Shown here: positions 33,668-47,458 of the stretch, piece by piece | How positions within the stretch are numbered: position 1 is the stretch's first letter | Layout of the letters: each line of letters opens with the position of its first letter | Assembly: GCF_024713945.1 (NCBI RefSeq) | Contig: NC_134680.1 | Location: forward strand, 5,639,501 to 5,703,500 | DNA: 64,000 bases | From: Dermatophagoides farinae | Taxonomy: Eukaryota > Arthropoda > Arachnida > Sarcoptiformes > Pyroglyphidae | Reading direction: 5' to 3' | Notes under the pieces: generated by a model | Database searches by the model: none | Told to the model about the DNA's origin: nothing | Seen by the model: the letters and a program-made list of their open reading frames with translations, nothing else | Program-made: the position numbers and the translations under genes

Positions 33668-34894
33668 TTATGTGATTTTCATTTTTTCATCATCCACATT
33701 TCCAGAATCCATTTCCATTTGATCATATGATGATTGTGAAATTTTTGAATGAAAATCATGACCATTCATATGATGATGATGATGATTAGATGATGTTTTT
33801 AAAATTTTTTCCATCATCAATAATAATTCATAACCATTAATTGGATCAATATTTTTCAATAATAAATTCAATGTAAACCATTGATCAATGGTCAAATGTT
33901 GAATAATAAAATCAATACGATAATGTGGTAAAGAATCATCAAAATTAATTTGTTTCTGTATACGTTTGGAACGAAAATTTTGATTAAATAATATTAATAA
34001 ACGATATATTAATGATAAACCGGTAATGATTGCCAATAAATAAAGCCAAAACCAAAGACAAACATAAATTTTTTCATTAACAATATTGATAGATAGAATG
34101 CACATTGTATCATGTCGTTCCAAAGTACCAGAACTGCCAAACATACGAAATGTACATTTTGTTACACGTGGAAATACCCGTACCATTGGATTCATATGTT
34201 CATTATTATAATCTGTAATAAAACGATAAATATCCGGACCGTATTGATGAAAATAACCGCCCAAAAATTTATCAATCAAACATATTTGAACAATAATATT
34301 CACGAATTGTCCAATTTCGGCCACAATAAACCAATTTAATGGCCAATCCGTGAAATAAAAACGATTCTGATGGTTAAGAAAATATTCGGCCACCGATTTA
34401 AGCTGTTCACGACGTTCATTTTCATTATTGAAAAATATTTTATCCAAATTCAATTTTAATTTAGCAATTCGTCCAGATTCTTTTTGTTTCCATAATGCAT
34501 GTGGTAAATAGAATGTAACGCCTTGTATGAATAATATGATTCCAACCCATTGATAATATGCATGATAAACAATTTGTTCATCATTTAAATGTTTATCAAT
34601 ACCAGGATATGGTATATCAACGCCGATTGTTTTGTTCCATGCCGTTTTAACACTAAATGTTGATTGAATCCAACAATATGTATTGATAAATTTTTCCGTA
34701 AATGGTTTCACTTCATCATTCGTTATACATTGTATTGGATTGCCAAAAAATTGACTTAATGAAACTAATGTACAGCTGGCCATAAATAACATTGTTGTCC
34801 AACGATAATGCATAACATGTACAATATTATCAATCACCGCTTTAGGTGGTGAAAGAAATTTTTTCAAATGACCAAATGTTTCTAATAGTACCAT
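33668..34894 (-). CDS. inx: Innexin gap-junction protein
   Basis: A single exon of 408 residues, normal for the family. The innexin signature YYQWV is at residues 113-117, before the second helix. The first extracellular loop has two cysteines (56 and 74), and the second contains VTKCTFRMFGSSGTLERHD followed by MCILSINIVNEKIY, with the usual cysteine spacing and the NEKIY motif. Four membrane helices and an intracellular C-terminus with a His run complete the pattern. Innexins form hexameric or octameric hemichannels and gap junctions that pass ions and small molecules between invertebrate cells. Orthology to a particular insect innexin cannot be set from here. Confidence 0.95.
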   Translation of the reverse strand: MVLLETFGHLKKFLSPPKAVIDNIVHVMHYRWTTMLFMASCTLVSLSQFFGNPIQCITNDEVKPFTEKFINTYCWIQSTFSVKTAWNKTIGVDIPYPGIDKHLNDEQIVYHAYYQWVGIILFIQGVTFYLPHALWKQKESGRIAKLKLNLDKIFFNNENERREQLKSVAEYFLNHQNRFYFTDWPLNWFIVAEIGQFVNIIVQICLIDKFLGGYFHQYGPDIYRFITDYNNEHMNPMVRVFPRVTKCTFRMFGSSGTLERHDTMCILSINIVNEKIYVCLWFWLYLLAIITGLSLIYRLLILFNQNFRSKRIQKQINFDDSLPHYRIDFIIQHLTIDQWFTLNLLLKNIDPINGYELLLMMEKILKTSSNHHHHHMNGHDFHSKISQSSYDQMEMDSGNVDDEKMKIT

Positions 34895-36858
34895 GATGAT
34901 TGTGTGATTTGATTGAATGAAACAAAATTAATGAATGAACAAGCCGAATTAATTGAACAAACAAGAACACAAAAAATTGAAGCATTGAACAATAAACACT
35001 CTTCACTTGTGGAGATGATGGTGGATTTTTTCAATCGAAAAAAAAATCTATCCGATTTACAAACCAAATAATCTGCTCATAAAGTTGGCTATAAATGAGA
35101 AAATTTTTGCTTCTTTTTATTCTTTAAGATATCATGAAAGATCAATAAGAATATACTGCCGACGATATGTCGATGTTAATAAATATAGATCATTTATTTT
35201 GATAGTAAAAATCCAATTGAAAAAAGAACACCAACATTGTCGATAATAATTGTTGGTTGCAATCGTATTGTCAATACATATAAATGCAAACAAACAATTC
35301 TTGGTAAAACTTAAAAAAAAATATATGGAGATCATCCACACCCATATTTGTAACAAATATTAGGATCTGTATGCAAATAGTAACCATCATCATCATCATC
35401 ACCATCATCAACAGTCAATCATCAGTAAGTCGTCGCCATAAATCAACAAATAAGATCCCACGTAAACAAACAAATCGAACAATGATGGTACAACCGTGAT
35501 CAAACATCAACGGAAATTTTTTTTTTTATTTCCACGTAAGATGTAGATTAATTTCCTATTCATTATGACGCTTAATAATTTTTTTTTCTCGTTTTGTTTT
35601 TATATATATAAAAAAATAGCGAGATCATTCACATCGGAAATGTCACCCGTTTACAAAACTGATGTCACCACCTGTGGATTTTTTGTGTGAGTAAAAAAAT
35701 TTTTTTTTATTCCAAAAAAATCATTAAATTGGCATTGGATTCTATTTCGGACATTTGGACATTTGACATCGATTTTTTTGCTGTTTGTTTAGTAATCAAA
35801 GTATTATTTTCATTTTCATTTCATAATTATGAGATTAAAAAAAAACATTTTCTTTTCACAGCAACCATAAAAACAACAAAAAAAGATGAAGATAATGAAA
35901 AATAGAAAAAAAAGAGAAACGTTTATATCGGATTATTATGTGAAATGTAAAATTTTGATGGCCGGATCATTTACAAGAAACAACAAGAAAAAAGCAGAAA
36001 AAAAAATTTATCGACTCAATTTACCTATGGTGTGTGTGTGTGTATGTGTAAAATAGAAATCTTTATATCAATGTTTCGCTTTTTATTTTTCTTCTTCTTT
36101 TTCTTCTTCAATGGAACGAATGGATTGAATGATTGTGTATATTGTGTATGATGAATCAAAATGTGAAAAGTTTCAAGTTTTTTTTTCTCTTCATACCACA
36201 ATATTATCATGGTAGGTTCGCCTCTCATTTTTTATTTATATTTATTTTATTTGTATTTGAATTTGAAACATCCAAGGCGATATTCATTCAACATCATCAT
36301 CATCATCATCTGTCATGTTTTCTCTTTTCTGTGTTTTTTTTTCACCACAATCGTCTCTATTTTCAAAATTCTTTTATTGGTTTTTTTTTATATGATGAAA
36401 CAAAACGATTATATTGGTGGCTAACCACCACCATCATCCTAAATATGTATGTAATAATAAAAAAATAATGGACAAGCAAAATGGAAGCCACAAAAAAAAG
36501 AATGATGATGATGATGATCGCCGTCGCTGCCGCCATTATCATTATTAAGATATCGATATGTCGATATATGAGAGAAACTAGCAAATGAAGAAGATGGTGA
36601 TGTTTAAATGGTGAATGGTGGAAAAAAAAATTAAACAACTTTTTCTTTGCGTTTGGACACACACCTTTACACGTATATGTGTTTATACATTATTATTATT
36701 CGTGAATGAATGACAAGTTGTTGGATTCATTTTGATAAACAATAAAATTAAGCAATTGAAAAGTGGTGAAAAAAAATCTTTACTTTTTTTTCTGAATTCA
36801 TTTGAATCTGATCGTAATCATCATCATCATTAGTGTGAAACCCCAAATCGATATAATT
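34895..36858. other. 2-kb intergenic region
   Basis: It separates the innexin start from a secreted-protein gene and so should hold two divergent promoters. Homopolymers, ATC runs and a GT tract at about 36030-36043 are present. A local GC-rich patch at about 36519-36535 contains GCCGTCGCTGCCGCCAT. No coding exon is supported. Confidence 0.4.
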
Positions 36859-38446
36859 ATGAGAAAGAATTTTCATCATCAATTATCACCGATAATGATG
36901 ATAATTGGATCATCATCATCATTGTTATTATTATGTTTGACTATTACCACTTGTTTAGGTATGTTTGTTTTTTTGCCAATGATTTTTATTTTTCCATTTT
37001 AAATTGTTTTTCTGTTTGTAATCAATTCAAGCTCAAGAAACGACAACAACTATTGCACCATCAAATGTAACCGAATCATCGTCATTACCTATTGATGCAA
37101 CCACTCCACAACCGGTTCAAGATGGATCCGATTCTGATACAGATACATCTACACCACCATCAGAACAATCCGCAAATGATGATGATGTGGTTGGATCCAA
37201 CAACAATCAAGGTGGAAATGATAATGAACAACCAGATGGTGCCGATAGCCAACAACAACCAAAAGTTTTCATAATTCATCATCATTATAATAATGGTCCA
37301 TCACCATCACCATCGTTACCATTACCGTCATCATATGCAGATTTTATGAATCGATTACAACCGGTTCCTCAATCAGTTGCACGGAATAATCAAAATAATT
37401 TCGACAATTTGCCACAAGAATTTCATAATCCAAATTATCCATATGGTTCACGAATGCCAGCACAATCATCACAGAATTCGCCACCACCACAAGATGAATC
37501 ACAACCAACAGAAGAAGATCTTGGACGTTTTGATCCACTTGGTCAATATAGTGATCAACAGAAAAAACGACAATTTTTTCAGGATTTACTTCATAATCAA
37601 TTAAATAAATTTGAATCCGAGATTGAACCAATGATTGAAAAAGAAGATAATGTAACCGAAAAGAATGATATGGAAGATTTATTGGGAAGTGTTCGTGATC
37701 TGAAACGTGCTGTTGAAAATCATCAAATATTCAATATAACACAATTGATGGATGATTGGAAAGAGGGTCGATTACAACCATCATCACCATTGATGCCATC
37801 AAATCAACAATCCCAACAACAACAACCATCACCACCACCGATGCCACATGTTATACATCAATATCATCCACGACAATCGCAGCCACAATGGCCACCATCG
37901 TCACCCTCATCAACATCGGCTGTCGATATACCGCAAATACCTGTAAGTCATTCTGAAATGACATTGAATATACGACCACCAACAACACGAACTTTTTTAC
38001 TCGTACCACAATCTCGTATTATTCAGCCGGAATTCGTTCCACAATTTCATCCAGGTGGTGATGGCTATTCAAGTGGATTCTATCCACCAAATTTACAATT
38101 ACAACGTGGTTTTTATTCATCACAGCAACGGCAACAATCAACTAATATGCAACCAATGCCAATGATGTTTCAACGACGATCATCAATGGTGCCACAATTC
38201 TATTCACCACAACAGCAATTTAGTAGAAATCCAGCTAAAGCCGGTGTTCAATATACATTGGGACGTTCAGCCGATGGTGAAACCAATGCTGATACAGCCG
38301 ATGCTAAGCCCATTAATACATCATCAACAATGGATGAATCTGATGACAATGATTCGAATGATGATCAACAATCATCATCACTTGAAAATGCTTCCGCATC
38401 ACCATCATCGAATGCATATGGACCTGAAATCGAATATCAAAAATAA
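36859..38446 (+). CDS. Secreted Pro/Gln/Ser-rich protein
   Basis: I do not recognise this gene. Exon 1 (36859-36958) encodes a signal peptide ending in CLTITTCLG. Exon 2 (37032-38446, phase 1, donor GTATGT) begins AQETTTTIAPSNVTES. The total is 504 residues. After a Thr/Ser/Asp-rich start there is one ordered-looking stretch (about residues 190-260, including FFQDLLHNQLNKFESEIEP and NITQLMDDWKEGR). Long Pro/Gln/Tyr-rich sequence with PPNLQLQRGFY-type segments follows. It suggests a secreted structural or matrix protein, perhaps cuticular or salivary. There are few cysteines, so it is not a typical disulphide-rich domain. Confidence 0.6.
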
Positions 38447-39386
38447 TTAAATCGATATCTGTTACAAACAAATCAACAAACATACACACACACACAGACG
38501 ATAATATTGTCCCCAACCATCACTGTCATTTCCTATGTCAATAATCAAATTTTTTTTATCGCTTAAGCAATTGTCATCAACAACAATAATAACAATAGAA
38601 GTGGAAAAAGAAAATCTGAAATGTCACCACAAACAACAATCAAACACGCAAACACACACAGGCACACAATGATTTCATTCAAATTTAAATTGGAAATTCA
38701 TTCAATTTTGCAAAAAAAACTTGATAAACACATTATATATAGGTGACATGCTGATGATATGATGATGATGATCATCATCACAATCAAAAGGGATGGTCAT
38801 TATCATTATCATTGCCATTGTGTTGATCATGATGACCGATTAATGTGCAAGGAAAATAATAAAATCTACTTATATTGATTAACAAAAAAAAAAAATCAAA
38901 ATCAAAATGAATAAAATAAAAGATGGAAAAAAATTGGAAAACTTTCCCCGAAGGTTAACATATCATGATCGGAAATTTGAATTCGAATATCAAGTTTGAC
39001 AATCGATGACTATCGATTGTATGTGGATGAATTCATTATAATCGATCAATCAATCAAGGCTAAAACTGATTAATATTTTTTTTTTGTTGCAATCCAATAA
39101 AAATGATTTTTTCAAAAAATTCCTCATACATGGATTAAATATTATCATCATGAGATGTATGATGACTGTCTTGACGACGGTGAACTTGGTCCATTATAAT
39201 CAATCAATGATATGGTGGGTGGGTTGTGGTTGTTAACGACAAAGATATTCAATTTTTTTCTTTTTTTCATACCTTTCCGATCGTTTTTCCAACAATCAAT
39301 CAATCAATCATTCAATTGATTGATCAATTGATACATTGGCAATCACATTGAACATTGAATCATTATAATGCTACATTGTTGACATT
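38447..39386. other. Intergenic spacer upstream of otopetrin
   Basis: It contains CA tracts near 38485-38495, many ATC/GAT runs and a TCAAT repeat with TTGATCAA inverted motifs around 39292-39335. No coding sequence was seen; presumably it includes the otopetrin promoter. Confidence 0.4.
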
Positions 39387-42300
39387 ATGAATCGAATTTA
39401 TCACCGGGATGACCCTCATCAAAAACTACACCGTAAAATCGATCAAGATGGTGATTATTATTATATTGATAATAATTTACCAAGATATTTTCGGCCACCA
39501 TCGTTATCGATTGTTACATTAACTTCGGAAACATCGGTAATAATTTTAATTTTAATTCTGAACTTAAATTTTTCATTTTTTTTTTATTGTATGGCTAGAA
39601 ATTTTTACAACAATCACAACGAAGACGTTCATATAATTCGAATATATCGACTATCGATATCGAAGAAGAACCGGAAGAAGAAGCTAAAGCTGAACAAATA
39701 CAAAATGAGAATGTTGCTAATGAATCTGATAAACAAGATATAAAAACAAAGTCGAATCGTTTTGAAAATTATCGCCCATCAATTAAACGGCGACAAACCA
39801 CAACAACAGCAGACAATGAATCTTCATCATCATCATCACTTACATCAATAGTACGGCCAAGACGGAGTCCAATCGAACGTCGTTTATCCAGGAAATTTTC
39901 CGATGCTGACCTGAAAATTCGTTCCATTGTTTATGGCCAAAATGATCCGGAAGATACGGAGGATTCAGATAATAAGGATTATGATGAACAATCACATCAT
40001 CAGCAACAGGTACAAATGACATCGATAAATAAGGAAATTATAATTCGACCCGAACATTTGAATAATGATAATGATCGGCCGTCGAAACGTTTGTATGAAA
40101 AAAGTCGATATTCTCATCAACAACAACCGAATGGTGGCGGTAAACTTATAATACATCAACAAAATCGTCTTCGACAATTTGATGATTCCATATCGAACAT
40201 TATTGGTAGGTTTTTTTTTGAAATTCTGGAATAAAATTTTAAAATCTCATTTATCCATATTCTTGCTATTTATTTAAGTTCCACGATCAAAATCGATATT
40301 AAAACCTCCATCATCACCGCCGATATCATCAGATCAGCTGCCACCACAGTTACATTTATCCAGTAATCCATATGGTAGTGATATGGCATCGATTGGTGAA
40401 TGTTCTATTGGCCATTCAAGGGAACATCAACAAAATAACAATCAACAACCGAAATTAAATGATCAACAAGATCAATTAATGCGTTCACGATTAATCAAAT
40501 TATTATCGATCATGTATGCATTATTATTGATTGTCGTTGGTGCTATAATAACAATTGGTGATATGGAAAAAGTAACCAATGATAGAGATCATCTTTATTC
40601 AATATTTATCACTGCCATTGGTATTGCATTTCTTTTATTCATTCATGTTGATGTTCAACGTCATAAACGTTTTGTTTTACGATGGCAACAACGTCGTAAA
40701 GAATTGATTGAATCTCCATTGCTTAAATCCAATAATGATAAAAATGATAATGATGATGATAATAATAATAATGGTAATACAGCATTGAATATGGATTTGA
40801 ATGTTGACAATGGTATTGATGGTAAAGACTGTGATTCAGTATCCGTAACAACAGCCGTCATATTTAATCGTGTTTATCAAATGAATGATGGTCAAAATCG
40901 TTTGGTTGATATGGATGATGAAACTCGTCAAACATTGAATGGTTATCGATTTTTAACTGGTAAACATTCTGGAAGTTTTTTCCTCAAAATTGGAATGACA
41001 TGTAAGTTGATCATTTTAATCATCATTCCATGTATATAAATAGTGATTGTTTTTTTTTACCAGTATTCTGTATGGGAAGTATCATTCATCAAGGAATTAA
41101 TCTGTCATTTCAAATACATTATTTCAGTACAAATGTTATTGAATGTCGTAATGGTATATCATTATCAGTTTATCTTTTACGATGTATTTCGGCATTTTAT
41201 CAATTATATATTGCATTCAAATATTCCAACGTATGTGTGGATGTAAATTTAAATTTATATTTAATCAACAATAATTAATATTTTTTCATTTCATTTCATT
41301 AGTTGATCATAAATCGTAATCAATGGATAGTTCGTTTTGGCCTAATGCATCTTGTTGGATCATCATTATCATTTTGGGTATCGACCATCATTGAAGAAGC
41401 TGTACATGGTTATATGGAAAAAATCAAGGCAATGAATGAAGAAAATAGCAACTATGTTATGTCTAATACTGTATTCTTACATGATGCATATAATCATTAT
41501 ATTCAATGTTTGAACAAAACATTAGTCGATTTTGAATCAATTGATGCAATACCATTATTATATCCATTTTCGGTTGAATTCAATATCATTCTTGCATCAG
41601 TATGGTATGTTGTTTGGACAAATATTGGAAATAATGATTCAAATTCAGAGATGCATTCAATGAATGAAGAATTGAATGAAGATCGTCATACTGGTAAAAT
41701 TGATATTGTTTATCGTTCAAATGTGACTATTTCGGCTGATTGTCATGCATCAAATCTTGGAATGTTTAGTGGATTTTTCTCACTACTTGTAACATTAGTG
41801 ACGATAATTATATTTTTCACTACAATCAAACATGATCAATATAAAACAATAGGTATTGCTGTATTCACAACTCAATTAACATTTTTAACCATTTGTTGTG
41901 CAATAACCGTACCATTGGCATTTCGACGTACCAGTAAATTGAATGTAGCCAAACATTTGGATTCACCACAATCAATAATGGATGATTTTCTGCTTGTTAT
42001 TCCATTGCCATTCTATTTTATACATCATTTACTTTGTATCTATTCAGAAATGTTACAATTTACATTGAACAGTACATTTATGGCAATTTGTTATATTTTA
42101 AATATTATACAGGTCACATGGCAAACACCATTCATTATTGATGGTATACGTAGATGTTCAAATGAACGACGTTTACGTTATAAAAAACCGGGTAAACAAT
42201 TGATCACGTTCAACATAATCATCAATATTACCCTTTGGATATTAATAACATTTGAAATGAAATCTGTTGATAAATATCATTCAATGGGTGCAAAATATGG

Positions 42301-42421
42301 AAAATTTGTATGGATGATTATATTGGATACATGTCTACCATTAATGTTATTCTATCGATTCCATTGTTCAGTATGTTTGGCTGATATGTGGAAACATTGC
42401 TATGAAAAGGATGAACATTGA
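39387..42421 (+). CDS. Otop: Otopetrin-family proton channel
   Basis: Five exons, 39387-39536, 39599-40205, 40279-41001, 41064-41230 and 41303-42421, sum to 2766 bp (921 residues). From residue ~320 onward the otopetrin core is clear: a first helix in LLSIMYALLLIVVGAI, then GSFFLKIG, FCMGSIIHQGIN, GLMHLVGSSLSFWVSTIIEE, LLYPFSVEFNIILASVWYV, CHASNLGMFSGFF, WQTPFIIDGIRR and LPLMLFYRFHCSVCLADMW near the end. Otopetrins are dimeric, 12-helix, proton-selective channels; in arthropods they serve sour taste and pH handling. The ~320-residue N-terminal tail is disordered, with Glu- and Arg-rich parts, longer than I would expect for the family. An Asp/Asn insert after the second helix (about 40730-40790) is low complexity. 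It is convergent with an NRF-6-like gene 154 bp downstream. Confidence 0.93.
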
Positions 42422-42483
42422 TTAATGATGATGATTGATGATTGATGATTGATGATCGATAGGAAAAAAATTGTTCATTTTTG

Positions 42484-42489
42484 AATAAA
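42484..42489 (+). terminator. Polyadenylation signal of otopetrin gene
   Basis: AATAAA 62 bp after the otopetrin stop, with a second at about 42517. It lies in the short gap before the convergent gene. Confidence 0.5.
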
Positions 42490-42575
42490 AAAAACAATAT
42501 AAAAAATAATAATTCAATAAAATAAAACAATAATAATAATAATAATAATAAATCACTAATCACTACAAAATTTGA

Positions 42576-45500
42576 TCAAAATTTTGAACTTTCATTTTCA
42601 TTAATTGAATTATGATTTAAATCCATTGATTTTTTTATATCAATCGAATCTGTTGCTATGATTAATGAAGGTGATGATGATGATGATGATGATGGTGGTG
42701 GTGATAGATCAAGCATGATGGATGATTTTTTATTATTTTTATCTATTTCATAAGAATCAATAGTATCATCATCATTGATGAAACCATTATTTTGATGAGC
42801 AAATTTTATTTCATTTTTTTCATTCGATGATGATTTTTTAAATTCTGGTTCATCATCATCATCATCATCATGAGGATGATGATGATGATGGTGATGAGTA
42901 TCAAGTGTATCGCCAGTAAATACCGATGAACATCGTCGAATATAATATGTTCCCATATGTTCACTTGTATTTGATAATGATGAAAGACTTTTTGTTATTG
43001 GAAATATTCTACTTGAAAAGATTTCAATTTGTAGAAAATTACGAATTGGTTGTTGCACCATAATGTGCATATAATAGGCAAAAAAGAATGATATAACAGC
43101 ATCGGATACAATTGAACGAAACTAATTTAAATATATAAAACTCAAGTTAATTTTCAACATAAATAGAGAGATATATAAAATTACCATAGTCTGTGCAGAT
43201 AGAATGATAGTCTGTCGAATTGAAAACAAACGATAACAGGTAACAATGATACTGGTTAGAAAGAATCCATAGGACAATTTCGAAATTGGACGAAATGCAA
43301 TGGATGATAGGAATCGATTTACAATTGCTAAATTTTAAAAAAGATAGGAATTAGCAAATTTTTCTTATTCGAAAATCTTCAAAAATCAATCATCACTTAC
43401 TGATATGTCCTTTTATACAGGAATAAATGATCCATGCATGAAGACCAACCAACATTGGTCGACCAAATGTTAACATCATTGTCAATTTAAATGTAGTAAG
43501 ATTCGGATTCGATAAATTCATGTTTTCAATGAAGAAAAAACAGGTAAAAAATCCGGCTAATGCTAAACATCCAATTATTGCATTACGCATTGATCCATTT
43601 CGATTATTGCCTGCTGTTAATTTGGCCGAAACCGATGGTCGTGTAATGATAAGATGGCCAACCCATAGGCCAATAATCAATGGCTGTAAATGTGGAAACG
43701 GATTGAACAGATAAAACATTACTGATTGTTTGATTTCCATAAATGATTTCATTTTTCGATGTTCATATGGTACTTTAAAATTAAAATAAAAACGATAAAC
43801 AAGATTTCCAATCGTAGCCATTATCAGTAGACAGCCATGAAAAATGTTACCACTACGTGAATTTAAATATGAATTGATCAATAGAATAACTGGTGCCAAT
43901 AATTTTAGCTGAAAAATCATCGAAACAAATACCGTAGGTAAATTACACTAATGATAATAAAAAAAAGTGAATAAAAATGAGAAATTTTTTTTCGTAACAA
44001 TTCAATGAAAAGATTTACCATATCTTCAATATTATTTTGAAAATTATTGGTGAAAAATAATGCTGACCAAATATTATCTTTACATGGTTGTGTCATTGTC
44101 TGATCAAATAGATGCCATAATGGTCCTGAACCGAATAATGGTACTACATAAATCAATCCTATCGATACGATTATCGGTAATGTATAGCGAATATAATTTC
44201 TTATCAGATAATGTACATAGATGAATGATTTTGGTTTAAACGAAACGGCCAAAGCAATTCCACTATTTTAAATAAACAAAACAACAAAAAAAAAATTATT
44301 TAATATTCACAAGCAAACAAATTCTAAAAAAAACACACACACACACATACCTGAAAACAACGAAAACATCGATAAGATAATACATACGAATGAAAAAATA
44401 TTTTTTCTCCGAAATAAATTGTAATGGACCTTGAACATAGAAACGTTTGATGATCATCGGTGCAAATAACATTGTATAATAATAAACATTGGTGATGAAA
44501 AAGAAAATGATCAATAAAAGACGCATTGTATCCAATTGTGGATAACGATTAGGTCCTGGATTATCGAATAAATGTCTTGTATTTCTTATGATTGAAAATG
44601 ATGTCAACACCTGTACCAATGCCGGTTTACCGAAATATAATTTTGATATACGTGATTCTTGTGATACGGAACGATCATATGTTGTTGGATGATGATGATG
44701 ATGGCCACCATATGTATGATGATGATGATGATGATGATGATGATGGGTAGCAAAAACTGATCCTGAATGTGGAATTGTATTTCGATTTTCAAATAAATGT
44801 CGATATATAATCTCATAAGCGGTACTCAATATGACCAATATAAGTAATAATAGAAATAATGATCTATATATAAATAAATAAATTTAGAAAATTCTGTAAC
44901 TTCATTTCAAGAATATTTTAATATGAATATCAAACTTACAAGAATATGATCTGATAGAGGTTAAATTGTGGATCATCCGTTGCTTTTACACATTCTGGTC
45001 CAACCTGTACGCTCATGCCGGTTTTTCGTACCAAAACTATCATACAAAAATGAATGAATAATAACCCAGAGATACTAATAATAACTTACTTCTATTGATT
45101 GCATTTTCTACACTTTGTCGTTCACATTTATGTGGTAAACAAAGTCCAACACGTAAAAATGTACGTTGCATAAATTTATAAAGACCCATATATGTATCGA
45201 TATATTCATCATTTAAAAATTTTCTTACACGTGGCATACGTGTTTCAGCGATTGGTTCATCTTGATTAAAATTTTCCGGTAATGGTACAACAGGTTTAAG
45301 TAGACAATATTGTCCATAGATAATATTAGGATTTTCCGTTGGATCCGATTCAATTTCTAAACATTGATCAAATTCACCCAATGAAACAAACATTCCTTGT
45401 TGGAAGCCACCGACCAATACCGAACCGGATGCATCCAAAACTATACAAAAAAAAAAACAAAACAAAAATTATTATACAAAAATTAATCAGCCAAAAATAA

Positions 45501-47458
45501 AAAATTTCATACAATTCATTGCCCATGTTTCTCGTTGATTAATTGCACGAAATACACGAAATAATGCACCTAAACATTCAGAATCTAATTGTGATTCATA
45601 AAGATAATCGGTCATACGTGATACCATTTCACGTAGAAATGGATTCAATCGTTCCAACATTTTGTTTGTAAATGTATACATTCTTTTTTTTTTGATTTTC
45701 ATAAACAAACAAAACAAAACAAAATAAATCAAATCTACAGTTAAATAAACAAAGCCCTAAAATGAAACTTACCTATTCAAACGTTCAATCGTTTCATTGA
45801 TATGTTTAACATCTTTACTTATTTCATGTGGATAATCATCCGGTATGATACGATCAAAAAAATAGCTTGCCGTACAGATGCTATTTGGATTAGATTCATA
45901 TGGTTCTTCATCACTATTATCATCATCATCATCATCGTCGTCGTCGTCGTCGCCGTCGTCATCATAATCATCATCATCATTTTTGTTCTTTTTTCCTCCA
46001 TTATCATTATTGTTTGGATTCTTTTTCAACCATTTTGGTTTTTCAATTCTCATAATTCTTTTACTAAAATCGATTGTATCATCATCATCATCGGTATCTT
46101 GATCGTTAGTAATTTTTTCATCATTATGGCCATCAAGTTTACGTTTACGTAATACCGATATCGGAACTGATTCTGTAGTTGTCGTTTCATTGATCATTGT
46201 TGATTCTTTTTCAACGACCGTAATAGATTCGGCTTTTGTTGTCGTTTCAATATCGGCTTCTATTCGGATGATAAAATAGAAAAACATCATCATAAAAAAA
46301 TGAAAAACGAAAAATGTGAATTTTTGAAATCATTCGTTTGGAAAATGAAATGATGATTTGAAGATATTTTGAAGCAATATAGATTGTCATCAAAAATTTC
46401 GACAAATTTTCTTGGAATGAATGAATGACAATTTCAAAAAAAAAATTGAAAGCTGTTATGATGTAATACATACACACAATAACAGGGGGAAAAAAAGATA
46501 TTTTGGACCACTTACCATCATCATTGTTGTCGCCATTAATGTGAGATTTTTTGCCACTATCCTCGTCTTTATTATTATCATCCTCATCATCATCATCATC
46601 ATGATCATGAATATCATCCTTGTCCAATGACAAAGTACTTGTTTCTAAATCGATATTTGATTGATTCAATCCAGCTGTTTGTGTCGATATAGTCGAATCG
46701 TGGTAATCAACAATCACTGTTGTCGTTGTCATTGAATTATCATCGATACCAATTGATCGATTCGTTTTGAGTAATTGATTCTCAGTATTATTATTATTTA
46801 ATATCGTTGATATATTCAATGATGATAATGATGAGGTTAATAAAGATGAGGAAATTAAATTCGAATCATTTTGTTGTTGTATTGTTGATAATGGCTGTGA
46901 CACATGTTGCATTTGGATCAATGTCGATGTCAACGGAATGAGAGCAAATAATAATAATAAAATGGTTGATGATGATGAGAATGTCAATGTTGTTGATATC
47001 ATTGATGAATATTTGATTCGATTATCAATAAAATAATTGTTCAAAATTGATTTTGATGATGATGATGAGTGTGATTTGGATTGTATCCAATGTTGATGAT
47101 TATTATTGAAAGATTGATGTTGCCAATTATTCATAATAGTCGTTAACCTTGACATTTTTTTCATATCAATAAATTCGGCGACATTCGAAATTTTTGATCT
47201 AGTTGTTGTTGGATTATTATTATTATCATCATCATCATCATTATTATTATTTCTGTTGTTGTAATCGACATTGTCATTAATATGGCTGTGATTATGATCG
47301 ATGATGATTTTATCTTGATCCAAATTGATGTATGGATCAATTCGATGGCTATTTCCTTTGTTTACATAACGTTGTTGAAATAGAATCGAATTCATTTCAT
47401 TCATCATTGAATCGAATATCGATTTGTTTTGTGGCGATGTTTCGATACCCAAATTCAT
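42576..47458 (-). CDS. NRF-6-like membrane acyltransferase, copy A
   Basis: Ten exons (46516-47458, 45773-46259, 45513-45682, 45090-45440, 44940-45036, 44351-44863, 44019-44262, 43401-43947, 43185-43327, 42576-43121) sum to 4041 bp, 1346 residues. The luminal NRF domain includes LDASGSVLVGGF, GEFDQCLEIES, YGQYCLL and GLCLPHKC. About eleven membrane helices of the acyltransferase-3 type follow, with RLLLIIFFF, GSGPLWHLF, and CNLPTVFVSMIFQLKLLAP. The nematode NRF-6/NDG-4 family is linked to lipid or drug handling in gut and yolk; biochemistry here is unknown. A likely signal peptide starts at an internal Met (codon 153, near 47002), so the first 152 residues may be untranslated or a real extension. 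Long acidic stretches lie before the NRF domain and a His/Asp/Ser tail ends the protein. Confidence 0.85.

Noticed and set aside
45802-46152. Plus-strand Ile/Phe-rich ORF that looks like a membrane protein
   Set aside because: It is the reverse of the acidic GAT/GAC repeats in NRF-6-like copy A; such antisense frames mimic hydrophobic helices throughout this window.
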